Virus record (IMG/VR): IMGVR_UViG_3300031512_000001
Location: 1 to 43,741 of that record
DNA: 43,741 nucleotides
Source of the DNA: a virus
Strand: one strand, 5' to 3'
Under the pieces are notes generated by a model. That model saw only the letters and a program-made list of their open reading frames with translations, was not told the origin of the DNA and did not search any database. Both the position numbers and the translations under genes were made by a program. Every line of letters starts with the position of its first letter. The first letter of the stretch is position 1. Positions 13,268-21,419 of the stretch are shown here, piece after piece.

Positions 13268-15232
13268 ATGGATAAGAGAGAAGATTTCAATAAGGTGTTA
13301 AAAAAGATTGAAGATTCTTATGGAGTAAGAATTAGAAAACTTGGAGACTTTAAAGAAAATATTGAGAGTATTCCTTCAGGTTCTCTTATTTTAGATGATA
13401 TTCTAGGTGTTGGAGGTTATCCTAGAGGAAGACTTGTGGAGGTATATGGGGAATTTAGTTCTGGGAAATGTATTTCTGCTAATTCTTATGTTTTTACTGA
13501 GAATGGATTGTTAGCTTTAAAAGAATTGAAACCTGATTTGAAGAAAAATGAGTATTCTAAATTTGAAATCTCTCTCTTAACTCAAAATGTAAATGCAAAA
13601 AGTAGTTATATATATAATGATGGTTTTAAAAGAAGTTTACGTATTTTTACTGAAAGTGGGTTTGAATTAATAGGTTCATTAGAAACTACAAAGATAATGG
13701 TTTTAAGAGAGAAAGGATTAGAGTGGGTTCCCCTTAATAAATTAAAAGTAGGAGATAAGATTTTATTGAGAGGAGGGGGATCCACTTTTGGAAAAACTAA
13801 AATTAAAAAGTCTTTAAAGCAGATTTACGAATGGGGAAAAACTTATGATAAAGATAAAGAATTTCCTCTTGAAATAAGAAAAGCTCCCAAAGAACAAGTA
13901 ATTGCTTTTTTAGGAGGTTTAATTGAGGCAAATGGTAATTTATATGAATCGTGTTTGTTTTTTTCTCTTCCTAAAGAGTGGATTAAAATAATTCAATTAT
14001 TTCTTTTGAATTTAGGAATTGTTTCATATAGAAAAAAATTAATAAAAAATGAGTTTGATACTCTTTTTATAATTAGATCAAATCTATTAGAATTTAAGAT
14101 TATTTTTAATAAATGGTGTAAGTTATGTAAAGATATAGTTGTTTCAAATAATGTAGAAATAATTCCTTATGGGCATAGAGTAATGGAATATTTTAAAAAG
14201 TCAATTAATAAAGATTATAAAATAGATTTATATAAAGAACATGCAAGTAGAGGGGAAGTGATTGATTTTCTTAAGTTATTTGAGAAATATAGATTCAATT
14301 CTCTTTATGTATTATTGAGGGGAATGGAGTTAGGAAATTATATTTTGGATGAAGTAAAAGAATTGGAAGTAATAGAAAAAGAAGAAGTGTGGGATTTAAC
14401 CGTACCTTTCTTTCATAATTTTGTTGCAAATGGAATTGTTGTGCATAATACATTATTAGGTTTATTAGGTATAGCTAGTGTTCAAAAATTAGGAGGTAGA
14501 GCTTTATTTATTGATGCTGAATATACTTTGGATTTAAAATGGGCAAAGACATTAGGAGTAAAAGTTGAAGATTTATATGTAGTGCAAGAAAATTGTTTGG
14601 AAAAAGTTATGAATATTTTAGAAAAGTTTTTAGAAGAATCTTTATTTGATTTGATTGTAGTTGATTCAGTAACTGCATTAGTTCCTCAAAAAGAGTTAGA
14701 AGGAGAAATGGAAGATCAAAATATAGCTCTACAAGCTCGATTAATGTCGCAAGCTTTAAGAAAATTAGTAGGTAAATTAAGTAAAAGTAAAGCAGTAGTT
14801 ATCTTTATAAATCAATTAAGGGATAATGTTGGAGTAATGTTTGGAGATCCTTCTACTACTCCGGGAGGACGTGCTTTAAAATTTTATTCTTCGGTTAGGA
14901 TTAAGGTTGGAAAAGAACCTGGAGGTGATATAAAAAAAGATAATGTGAAGATAGGTCATCGAATAAAATTTAAAGTTGAAAAAAATAAAGTAGCCACTCC
15001 CTTTAAAGAAGGAAGTACTTTGTTGTATTATAGTAAAGGAATTGATGCAGTTAGAGAGCTTTTAGAATATGGATTATCTAAAGAAGTAATTAAGTTAGGA
15101 GGAAATACTTATTCTTATAAAGATCATAAATGGGTAGGTTTTGATAAAATGCTAGATTTTTTTAAAAGTTCTCCTGAATTAATTGATGAACTTAAGAAAG
15201 ATTTAGGTTTATCTCATGTTAAAATTAGTTAA
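13268..15232 (+). CDS. recA: RecA recombinase interrupted by an intein
   Basis: The 654-residue precursor comprises RecA residues 1-67, a 327-residue intein (68-394) and RecA from Thr395 on; splicing would give a 327-residue RecA. The join restores Walker A GEFSSGKT, split between Lys67 and Thr395. After the intein come Walker B (LIVVDSVTALVP), loop 1 (around LEGEMEDQNIALQARLMSQA), the strand INQLRDNVGVMFG, and loop 2 region STTPGGRALKFYSSVR, all typical of bacterial RecA rather than T4 UvsX. RecA carries out strand exchange in recombination-dependent replication and repair. The C-terminal domain is short. The gene follows the SSB-like gene and overlaps the Rad50-like gene by 17 bases. Confidence 0.95.
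   Translation: MDKREDFNKVLKKIEDSYGVRIRKLGDFKENIESIPSGSLILDDILGVGGYPRGRLVEVYGEFSSGKCISANSYVFTENGLLALKELKPDLKKNEYSKFEISLLTQNVNAKSSYIYNDGFKRSLRIFTESGFELIGSLETTKIMVLREKGLEWVPLNKLKVGDKILLRGGGSTFGKTKIKKSLKQIYEWGKTYDKDKEFPLEIRKAPKEQVIAFLGGLIEANGNLYESCLFFSLPKEWIKIIQLFLLNLGIVSYRKKLIKNEFDTLFIIRSNLLEFKIIFNKWCKLCKDIVVSNNVEIIPYGHRVMEYFKKSINKDYKIDLYKEHASRGEVIDFLKLFEKYRFNSLYVLLRGMELGNYILDEVKELEVIEKEEVWDLTVPFFHNFVANGIVVHNTLLGLLGIASVQKLGGRALFIDAEYTLDLKWAKTLGVKVEDLYVVQENCLEKVMNILEKFLEESLFDLIVVDSVTALVPQKELEGEMEDQNIALQARLMSQALRKLVGKLSKSKAVVIFINQLRDNVGVMFGDPSTTPGGRALKFYSSVRIKVGKEPGGDIKKDNVKIGHRIKFKVEKNKVATPFKEGSTLLYYSKGIDAVRELLEYGLSKEVIKLGGNTYSYKDHKWVGFDKMLDFFKSSPELIDELKKDLGLSHVKIS
13469..14449 (+). other. Intein in the RecA P-loop, with degenerate endonuclease domain
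   Basis: The 327-residue insert starts with Cys (precursor residue 68) and ends in VVHN followed by extein Thr395, the classic splice junctions. Block A is CISANSYVFTENGLLALKEL; block F/G is VWDLTVPFFHNFVANGIVVHN in part. Block B, normally TxxH, reads ETTK, so the usual catalytic His is missing. A single recognisable LAGLIDADG-type motif reads LGGLIEANG, with Asn in place of the metal-binding Asp; the second motif is not evident. Homing endonuclease activity is therefore probably lost, while splicing should persist because RecA depends on it. Confidence 0.9.
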
Positions 15233-16127
15233 ATTGAATAATTTTCAATCTCATGTTTCCTCTAATATTGAATTAAGTAATGGTTTAACTTGTATAATCG
15301 GAACTTCGAGGAGCGGAAAATCTTCTTTTGTAAGAGCATTAAAATGGCTCTTTTTTGGTAGATGGAAGTCGACTTTTATAAGACATGGATCTAAAACTTC
15401 AAGTATAGAGATAAAGATTGATGATAATGATGTTAAGTGGGTTAAGGGAGAATCTGTTAATAAATTAACTATTAATGGAAAAACTTTTATAAGTTTTGGA
15501 AACGATTTACCCGAAGAATTTTTAAGAATATTTAAATGGATTTCTTTAGGTGAAGATTTTGTAATAGCTTCACAAGATGATCCACCTTTTTTACTATTTA
15601 GTAAGTCGTTAGAAAGATGTAATGTTTTTGATAATGCTATAGGAGTTAATAATGTATTAAGATGGATTGAAGATATAAAAGTTCGAATTAATCAAAAAAT
15701 TGGTTCTATTAAAACTTTGGAAGGTGAATTAGGTTTAATTGATAAAAAATTAAAGGAATTGAAAGATGTTGAAGAAAAATTGAATAAAGTTAAACTTTTG
15801 TACAGTGAGGCATTAAAATGGAATAAACAAAAAGAAACATTAGATGCATTAATAAAATTAAATTCTTTTATAAAAAACAAAGAAAAAGAGTTAAATCAAA
15901 TAACTAATAAGTTGATAAATTTGCAAAAGTATGAAAAAATAATTTTAGATTTTTATATAAAAGAGAAATTATTTGAGTTAAAAGAAAGTATAAAAGAAAA
16001 AAGTATTACATTAAATGATTTAAATTTGCTTTTATCAAAAAAACAAAATGAATTAGTTAATTTAGTAAAAAATGGAGTAATTTGTCCTATTTGTAAGCGA
16101 CCTATTGAAGATATTAGTGTTGTATAA
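15216..16127 (+). CDS. SbcC/Rad50-like ATPase, N-terminal lobe with zinc hook
   Basis: This 303-residue protein begins like Rad50/SbcC (MLKLVKLNNFQSH), with Walker A GTSRSGKS at 29-36 and a Q-loop-like ASQDD near residue 119. A coiled coil from about residue 140 ends in CPIC (Cys290, Cys293), the zinc hook, close to the stop. Signature, Walker B and H-loop are absent; they lie in the gene at 17173. So the ATPase is split at the hook, and the Mre11 gene sits between the halves. The two lobes would have to assemble in trans. It overlaps recA by 17 bases. Confidence 0.87.
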   Translation: MLKLVKLNNFQSHVSSNIELSNGLTCIIGTSRSGKSSFVRALKWLFFGRWKSTFIRHGSKTSSIEIKIDDNDVKWVKGESVNKLTINGKTFISFGNDLPEEFLRIFKWISLGEDFVIASQDDPPFLLFSKSLERCNVFDNAIGVNNVLRWIEDIKVRINQKIGSIKTLEGELGLIDKKLKELKDVEEKLNKVKLLYSEALKWNKQKETLDALIKLNSFIKNKEKELNQITNKLINLQKYEKIILDFYIKEKLFELKESIKEKSITLNDLNLLLSKKQNELVNLVKNGVICPICKRPIEDISVV

Positions 16128-16132
16128 GGATT

Positions 16133-16981
16133 ATGAAATTTTTGTTTACTACTGATTGGCATCTTTCAAATAAAATACCTTCATCTAGAACTGAATTATA
16201 TATAAATAATCAATGGAATAAAGTAAAAGAAATTTTAGAAATTGCACTTGAAAATAAAGTTGATTTTATTTTACATGGAGGAGATTTATTTGATGATTAC
16301 GATATTGATTTTGTAGTAATTTCAAATTTAGTTGATATTTTAAAAGATTCAAAAATTCCTTTTTATGTTGTTCCAGGTAATCATGATTTGTTTGGAAATA
16401 ATATTGAATCGTTGAATAGGTGTGCTATATATATTACTTCGTTAACAAAAGTTATTGAATTATTGATTAAACCTAAATTTATAGAAGGAATTAAGTTTGT
16501 TCCTGTTTTACCTCAACAAATAGATAAAATAGATTGGATTGGAGATGTTTATATTGTACATAATTTAGTTACTCCAACTCCCCTACCATTTAAACACATT
16601 TTATGCAGTGAATTAGATTTGTTTGATAAAAAATTATTTTTATGCGGAGATTTTCATTATCCTTTTGAATATAAAGGGAAAAGTCTTTTTTTAAATCCAG
16701 GATGTATTGGAAGAAGATCAATAAGCGAAAAAGATATTGAATTATCAGTATATATTATAGAGATGAATCCATTTAAATATCAAAAAGTTAAATTGAAAAG
16801 TGGGATAGACGATTTTGTTATAAAAGAGAAAGAAGAAAAATTTAATTTTTTGGATAAAAAAATAGATGTAGATTTTAGTAATTTTAGAGTAAAAGATATA
16901 ATACTGGGAGTAGGAGAAAAATTAAAAATAAGTGAAGAAGCTAATAAATTAATTAAGGAGGAGATTGATAAATATGTTTGA
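16133..16981 (+). CDS. sbcD: SbcD/Mre11-like DNA nuclease
   Basis: The 282-residue protein is the nuclease partner of Rad50/SbcC, processing DNA ends and hairpins with two Mn ions. All metal-binding phosphoesterase motifs are present: DWH (Asp8, His10), GGDLFDD (Asp51), GNHD (Asn83-Asp85), His143 and GDFH (Asp173-His175). It is shorter than E. coli SbcD (400) and T4 gp47 (339), mostly in the C-terminal capping region. It is placed between the two pieces of the Rad50-like ATPase, six bases after the N-lobe and overlapping the coiled-coil gene by 8 bases, which suggests a single complex. Confidence 0.92.
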   Translation: MKFLFTTDWHLSNKIPSSRTELYINNQWNKVKEILEIALENKVDFILHGGDLFDDYDIDFVVISNLVDILKDSKIPFYVVPGNHDLFGNNIESLNRCAIYITSLTKVIELLIKPKFIEGIKFVPVLPQQIDKIDWIGDVYIVHNLVTPTPLPFKHILCSELDLFDKKLFLCGDFHYPFEYKGKSLFLNPGCIGRRSISEKDIELSVYIIEMNPFKYQKVKLKSGIDDFVIKEKEEKFNFLDKKIDVDFSNFRVKDIILGVGEKLKISEEANKLIKEEIDKYV

Positions 16982-17210
16982 AAGAGTTAAAAAATTAAAA
17001 CAAGAAATTGAAGATTTAGTTTTAAAGAAAACTAAACTTGAAGTTGAATTAGATAATTTAAGGAATGAATTAAATAAATTGATAAAAGAAAATTCATTAC
17101 CTGAAGATATAACTAATGAACAAATTGATAAAATGTATGAAGAAGCTTTAAAGAAAGTTGAGGATATTAAAAATGAATTTGATAAAGAATTTAGAGATTA
17201 TCAAAATTAA
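16974..17210 (+). CDS. Coiled-coil piece of the split Rad50-like complex
   Basis: A 78-residue protein, predicted coiled coil along nearly its whole length (FERVKKLKQEIEDLVLKK...), with no CxxC and no ATPase motif. ATG 16974 is chosen because AAGGAGGAG precedes it; TTG at 16965 is inside that site. It sits where the descending coil of a normal Rad50 would be, between Mre11 and the C-terminal lobe, and overlaps the latter in another frame by 38 bases. It could be a separate subunit, or the first part of a frameshifted C-lobe; a +1 shift would be needed to join them. Confidence 0.68.
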   Translation: MFERVKKLKQEIEDLVLKKTKLEVELDNLRNELNKLIKENSLPEDITNEQIDKMYEEALKKVEDIKNEFDKEFRDYQN

Positions 17211-17799
17211 ATTAGAACAATTAGTAATTGAAAAAAATAAATTAGTAGAGTCTAAAGCTAATTTAAAGAAAGAAATAAAAAATTTACAAAAAGAAAAAGA
17301 AGTTTTGGAAGAAGTAAGAGATTGTTTGTTAAAATCTCAAGAAGAAATTAGAAAACAGGCAGTCTTATTTACAGAAGAGATTGTAAATTGGGGATTAAGA
17401 GAAATTTTTAATAATTCTAATTTAGAATTTAAAATTGATCTAACTTATAAATGGAATAAGACAGAAATGAATTTTTTAGTTAGATATAATAAAAATGTTC
17501 CCTTTATTGATGTAGTGGATGGTGAAGCAGGAGGTATGAAAGATATAGTGGGAGTCTTATTAAGATTTTCTTTAATTCTTTTAAATAAAATTGATTTTCC
17601 TATAATATTAGATGAAGTTGGAAAACATGTTAGTAAAGAATATAGGGAAAATTTTGCAAAGTTTTTGAGAATTTTTAGTGAAAAGTTTCAAAAGCAAATT
17701 ATTTTGATAACACATCAGGATGAAGTTATTAGAGAAGGTCATAAAATAATTAGATTTAGTTTAGGAAGTAACAATGAAACGAAAATTAACTATAATTAA
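17173..17799 (+). CDS. SbcC/Rad50-like ATPase, C-terminal lobe
   Basis: This 208-residue protein has a short coiled coil (about 1-60) followed by the second ATPase lobe: a diverged signature motif DGEAGGMKD (116-124), Walker B PIILDE (143-148), D-loop-like region (GKHVS), and H-loop LITHQ (His181). These complement the Walker A lobe encoded at 15216. ATG 17173 is preferred, with GAGGAT upstream inside the coiled-coil gene; an in-frame TTG at 17158 is possible. It should dimerise with the N-lobe to form the ATP site that drives Mre11. The end overlaps the next gene by 26 bases. Confidence 0.86.
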   Translation: MNLIKNLEIIKIKLEQLVIEKNKLVESKANLKKEIKNLQKEKEVLEEVRDCLLKSQEEIRKQAVLFTEEIVNWGLREIFNNSNLEFKIDLTYKWNKTEMNFLVRYNKNVPFIDVVDGEAGGMKDIVGVLLRFSLILLNKIDFPIILDEVGKHVSKEYRENFAKFLRIFSEKFQKQIILITHQDEVIREGHKIIRFSLGSNNETKINYN

Positions 17800-18082
17800 A
17801 GTTTCAGTAAAAAATTCTGATGAATTAATTGAAATAAAAAATTTATTAATGAAATTTTATCCAAAAATACCTAAATATGTAATTTTAAATAAAAAAAGAA
17901 AACTTTTAAGTAAGATTAGCTTGATTGTAAATGATATAAATGAATTAAGAAAATATTTTAATGTAACAGATAAGGAATGGAGTATTCGTAAAATAGGAAT
18001 GGAATCTAAAGGATCTGAAATTACTATTTTAGTAGATTCTAAAAAAATAGATTGGATAGGATTAAAAAATTATGTCAAATAA
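17774..18082 (+). CDS. Hypothetical small basic protein
   Basis: The 102-residue, lysine-rich protein starts inside the Rad50 C-lobe gene with AGGAAG before its ATG. It looks alpha/beta, with strands KLTIIKVSV and SKISLIVND and the helix DELIEIKNLLMKF. No cysteine or catalytic motif is present. It overlaps the resolvase-like gene by 11 bases, so it is part of the recombination operon. Family not recognised. Confidence 0.62.
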   Translation: MKRKLTIIKVSVKNSDELIEIKNLLMKFYPKIPKYVILNKKRKLLSKISLIVNDINELRKYFNVTDKEWSIRKIGMESKGSEITILVDSKKIDWIGLKNYVK

Positions 18083-18620
18083 AGGATATTCACTAGAAAG
18101 AGAAATTGAATTATTGTTTGTTGAAATTGAAGGAACCACTTTGGATGTGCCTTTTTTTAAGCGTTCTCATAGAGTTTCTTTTTCAGGAGCTATGAGAGGA
18201 GAAAAAGGAGATGTAGTCGGATTATTTAGTTTTTTGAAATTTCCATTATTGGTTGAATGTAAGAGTAGATGTATTAAAAATAAAAAAGACCAAATTATAT
18301 ATTTAGAAGAAGAATGGTTACCTAAAATTACTGAAGAAGCTAAATCTATAGGAGCACTTCCATTATTAATTGTTTCCTTTAAAAGAAAGCAACTAAAAAG
18401 AATTTGGGTAGTCATGTATAAAAATCATTTTGAAGTTTTGTTTGGAAAAGTAGAAAATATTCCTGAAGTTAAATTAAAGAAAGGAAAAAAGAATATTGTT
18501 TTGAGTTATAATATTATGAAAGATTATGAATTATTTCAATTTGAAAATTTGATAATATTTGTTTTAGAAAAATTAGTTAATCGATTAAAGGAAATAAGAG
18601 ATGGAATGCGAAAAGTGTAG
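18072..18620 (+). CDS. Holliday-junction resolvase-like PD-(D/E)XK nuclease
   Basis: The 182-residue protein has the archaeal Hjc-type layout: an N-terminal KGYSLEREIELLF helix with acidic Glu9/Glu11, then RVSFSGAMRGEKGDVVG with Asp47, then LLVECKSR with Glu62 and Lys64. These make up the metal-binding core of PD-(D/E)XK nucleases. Hjc enzymes are about 120-140 residues; here a C-terminal extension of about 60 residues is unassigned. The location after RecA and Mre11/Rad50 genes fits resolution of recombination intermediates before packaging. It overlaps the polymerase gene by 20 bases. Substrate is inferred. Confidence 0.78.
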   Translation: MSNKGYSLEREIELLFVEIEGTTLDVPFFKRSHRVSFSGAMRGEKGDVVGLFSFLKFPLLVECKSRCIKNKKDQIIYLEEEWLPKITEEAKSIGALPLLIVSFKRKQLKRIWVVMYKNHFEVLFGKVENIPEVKLKKGKKNIVLSYNIMKDYELFQFENLIIFVLEKLVNRLKEIRDGMRKV

Positions 18621-20940
18621 TTTAGTTAAAAATAAAAAACATTATTTAAAAGGTTGGGGATCTTTAAATTCTTCAATAGTGTTTGTAGGAGAGATAGCTG
18701 AAGAAGAAGATCTTAAAGTTAAAAAGTTGTTATCTGGATTATTAGGTAAATATTTTAATAAAATTATTTCATCTTATTTTGATATTACTGATATATATTA
18801 TACTACAGCTCTTAAATGTAGACCTATTGATTTTAGAAGTACTGCAGTAAAAAATGACGATATTTTTATTTGTAGAGAAGATTTAGTAAATGAATTAAAT
18901 ACTTTAAAAAATAAAAAAGTTATTGTAGCTATGGGAAATATAGCTTTAAGATCTTTAATAAAAAGTAAGAATGCTCAAATAATGAAATATAGAGGAAATC
19001 CTATATGGAGCGATGAATTTAATTGTTGGATTTTTCCTACTTTGAATGTTGCTACAGTTTTTAGAACTCCTCAATATCAATCAGTGTTTGTTATGGATTT
19101 AATGAAGATTAAAAATTTATTAAGTTCTTCTTATAAAGAAAATAAATTACCTCAAACTTATATATTGACAAGAAAAGAAGATTTAGAAAGGGAATTAAAT
19201 AATTTAGCTACAAAAGGAGTTTATGCATTAGATATTGAAACAAGTGGATTTGATTGGAAGAATGATATTATAGGAGGTATTTCTTTTTGTTATTCTTCAG
19301 ATAAAGCATTTTATGTTCCTCTTAGAGATGGAGATGGGAATGTTTATTGGAATAATGAAGATGAGATTTTAAGAAGAATAGTTCAAACTGATGCAAAGAA
19401 GGTTTTTGCAAATGGTAAATTTGATATTAAATTTTTAACCGCTAGAGGAATTCTGGTTAAAAATTTTTATTTTGATGTAATTTTAGCTCATTCAATAATT
19501 GATGAAAATTTACAAGGAATGCATGATATTAAAACGTTAGCAAATCTTTATTTAGATTTAAATCATTATGAACAGGAATTAGAAGATTATAAAAAGAAAA
19601 ATAAAGAATGTAAAGAAAATTATTTGAAGATTCCTTTATCTATTTTAGGTAAATATGGAGCAATGGATAGTTGGGTCACTTTTGAATTATATAAAATTTT
19701 TATTAAAAAGTTAGTAGAAGAAGAATTAATTAAGTTTCATTGTGATTTTCAAATTCCGTTATCTAATTTTTTGATGGAGATGGAGTTAAATGGAGTTTAT
19801 TTTTTTGAAGATAAAGCTTTAAAATTAAAGGAAGAATGCTTGAAGGAGATGGAAGAAATTAAGAAAAGAATAGATGATATTTTAGGCATGTCTATTAATT
19901 TGAATTCTAATAAACAATTAAGTGATGCTATTAAAAAGTTAAAATTAAAGATTCCTAAAGGGGGAACTACTTCAACTGGATTGATAGCTACTTCAGAAGA
20001 AATGATGCAAAAAATAAGTTCTTTAAATCCTCAAAGTGAATTTCCTTCTTTAATTATTAAATACAGAAAAAATATGAAAATTGTAAGTACTTTTGTAGAT
20101 GGGATACTTAAGTTAAGAGATACAGATGGAAGAGTTCATCCAGAATTTGTCCAACACGATGTGGTTACCGGAAGAGTGGTTACACGAAATCCTAATTTAC
20201 AAGGTATTCCTCGAGATAATAGAATTAGAAACTTATTTGGAGTTCCTCCAGGAAAGAAGCTAATAGAGATGGATTATAATGCTGCAGAAGTAAGAGTTTG
20301 GGCTCATTATATTAATGATGAAAATTTGATTAATGCGTTTAAAGAAAGGATTGATATATATAAATATATGGCACAAAAAGTTTTTGGGATTTCTATTGAT
20401 CAAGTTACTAAAGAACAACGACAGCAAATGAAAGGAGTTGTATTAGGTTTAATGTATGGGAGAGGGGTTTGGTCTATTGCAGATGAATTTAATATGTCAG
20501 TAGAAGATGCTCAATTAATAGTAAATTCATTTTTCCAACAATTTCCTAATGCGTTAAAATGGATGAATGTTACAAAAATGTTTTTAAAAGAGTATGGATT
20601 TGTAAGAAGTTTGTTTGGAAGAAAAAGAAGATTACCTGGAGTTAATAGTTTTGATGAGCAAATAAAGGAAGAGGCTTATCGTCAAGCTATTAATTTTCCA
20701 ATTCAATCTTCAACCTCTGATTTAAATTTTTTGATTGGTATGAGAACAATGGAGGAAAGTAAGAAAAGAAATTTAAATGTTAAAGTAATTTTAGCTATAC
20801 ACGATTCGTTGTTATTTGAAGCAGATGAAAAAGATGTAGATGCTTTTATTGAAATAATAAATGAACAAATAAAAAAGATTCCTTTAAGGGTTCCTCTTAA
20901 AAATGATATTAATGTTGGTGATTGTTGGTCAAAAAATTAA
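18601..20940 (+). CDS. polA: DNA polymerase I with N-terminal uracil-glycosylase-like domain
   Basis: This 779-residue replicative polymerase has three parts. Residues 1-180 resemble family 4 uracil-DNA glycosylase: Cys3, Cys6, Cys73 (LKCRP) and Cys91 match the 4Fe-4S ligands, but the His motif reads NVATVFR instead of HPxxxxR. Residues about 200-370 are a 3'-5' exonuclease: DIE (211-213), NGKFD (271-275), YGAMD (352-356). The polymerase has motif A Asp558/Glu563, motif B R607-x3-K611-x3-L615-x3-Y619, and motif C HDS (734-736). L615 falls at E. coli Phe762, and Ser736 replaces Glu883. No 5'-3' exonuclease is present. SPO1 polymerase has a similar fusion. Confidence 0.93.
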   Translation: MECEKCSLVKNKKHYLKGWGSLNSSIVFVGEIAEEEDLKVKKLLSGLLGKYFNKIISSYFDITDIYYTTALKCRPIDFRSTAVKNDDIFICREDLVNELNTLKNKKVIVAMGNIALRSLIKSKNAQIMKYRGNPIWSDEFNCWIFPTLNVATVFRTPQYQSVFVMDLMKIKNLLSSSYKENKLPQTYILTRKEDLERELNNLATKGVYALDIETSGFDWKNDIIGGISFCYSSDKAFYVPLRDGDGNVYWNNEDEILRRIVQTDAKKVFANGKFDIKFLTARGILVKNFYFDVILAHSIIDENLQGMHDIKTLANLYLDLNHYEQELEDYKKKNKECKENYLKIPLSILGKYGAMDSWVTFELYKIFIKKLVEEELIKFHCDFQIPLSNFLMEMELNGVYFFEDKALKLKEECLKEMEEIKKRIDDILGMSINLNSNKQLSDAIKKLKLKIPKGGTTSTGLIATSEEMMQKISSLNPQSEFPSLIIKYRKNMKIVSTFVDGILKLRDTDGRVHPEFVQHDVVTGRVVTRNPNLQGIPRDNRIRNLFGVPPGKKLIEMDYNAAEVRVWAHYINDENLINAFKERIDIYKYMAQKVFGISIDQVTKEQRQQMKGVVLGLMYGRGVWSIADEFNMSVEDAQLIVNSFFQQFPNALKWMNVTKMFLKEYGFVRSLFGRKRRLPGVNSFDEQIKEEAYRQAINFPIQSSTSDLNFLIGMRTMEESKKRNLNVKVILAIHDSLLFEADEKDVDAFIEIINEQIKKIPLRVPLKNDINVGDCWSKN

Positions 20941-20961
20941 AAAAAGTAAAAAAGAGGAAAA

Positions 20962-21402
20962 ATGAAAATTCCAAAAACTATATTTAAAGCAAACGAAAAT
21001 ATTAAGCGAAGACAGTGGGTTGCTTTAATTAATGGGAAAGTTTATCCTATTCAGGTTAATGAAATTATTGTTTCGGTTAAAGAATTAGATAATCGATTCG
21101 TTAAAGCGGTAATTACTACTTCAAATCTTGTGAATAATCTTTTTGATGTAGTATTTTATAAGCAAAATAATCTTTGTAGTTTTAAAGTAGCTCATAATCT
21201 TACTTTGGAAGAACTTAATGAAAAGTTATCTGAATTTGGTTTTTGCTCATTAAAGTCTACTATAAAATTTGATAAGGTGTATAAAGATATTTTTAATTCT
21301 TTTTTTATTGAAAACTATGAATTAAAAAATAATTTAACTCAAACTATAGATTATATTCCTTTTCCTAATCCGTATGTTGAAAAATATGAACATGGAGTTT
21401 GA
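20962..21402 (+). CDS. Hypothetical protein
   Basis: This 146-residue protein lies between polA and the ribonucleotide reductase gene with AGAGGAAA as ribosome binding site. It has an N-terminal beta-type region (RRQWVALINGKVYPIQVNEI) resembling a small barrel, then a helix-rich middle and the C-terminal tail IDYIPFPNPYVEKYEHGV. No catalytic motif is visible. Context suggests a part in DNA metabolism; the function is not known. Confidence 0.62.
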   Translation: MKIPKTIFKANENIKRRQWVALINGKVYPIQVNEIIVSVKELDNRFVKAVITTSNLVNNLFDVVFYKQNNLCSFKVAHNLTLEELNEKLSEFGFCSLKSTIKFDKVYKDIFNSFFIENYELKNNLTQTIDYIPFPNPYVEKYEHGV

Positions 21403-21419
21403 TATAAAGGAGGAAAATT

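Noticed and set aside
15216-17799. Rad50 pieces as a simple pseudogene or sequencing frameshift
   Set aside because: The N-lobe stop is separated from the C-lobe by a complete Mre11 gene, and every piece has its own start and intact motifs, so one frameshift cannot explain the arrangement.
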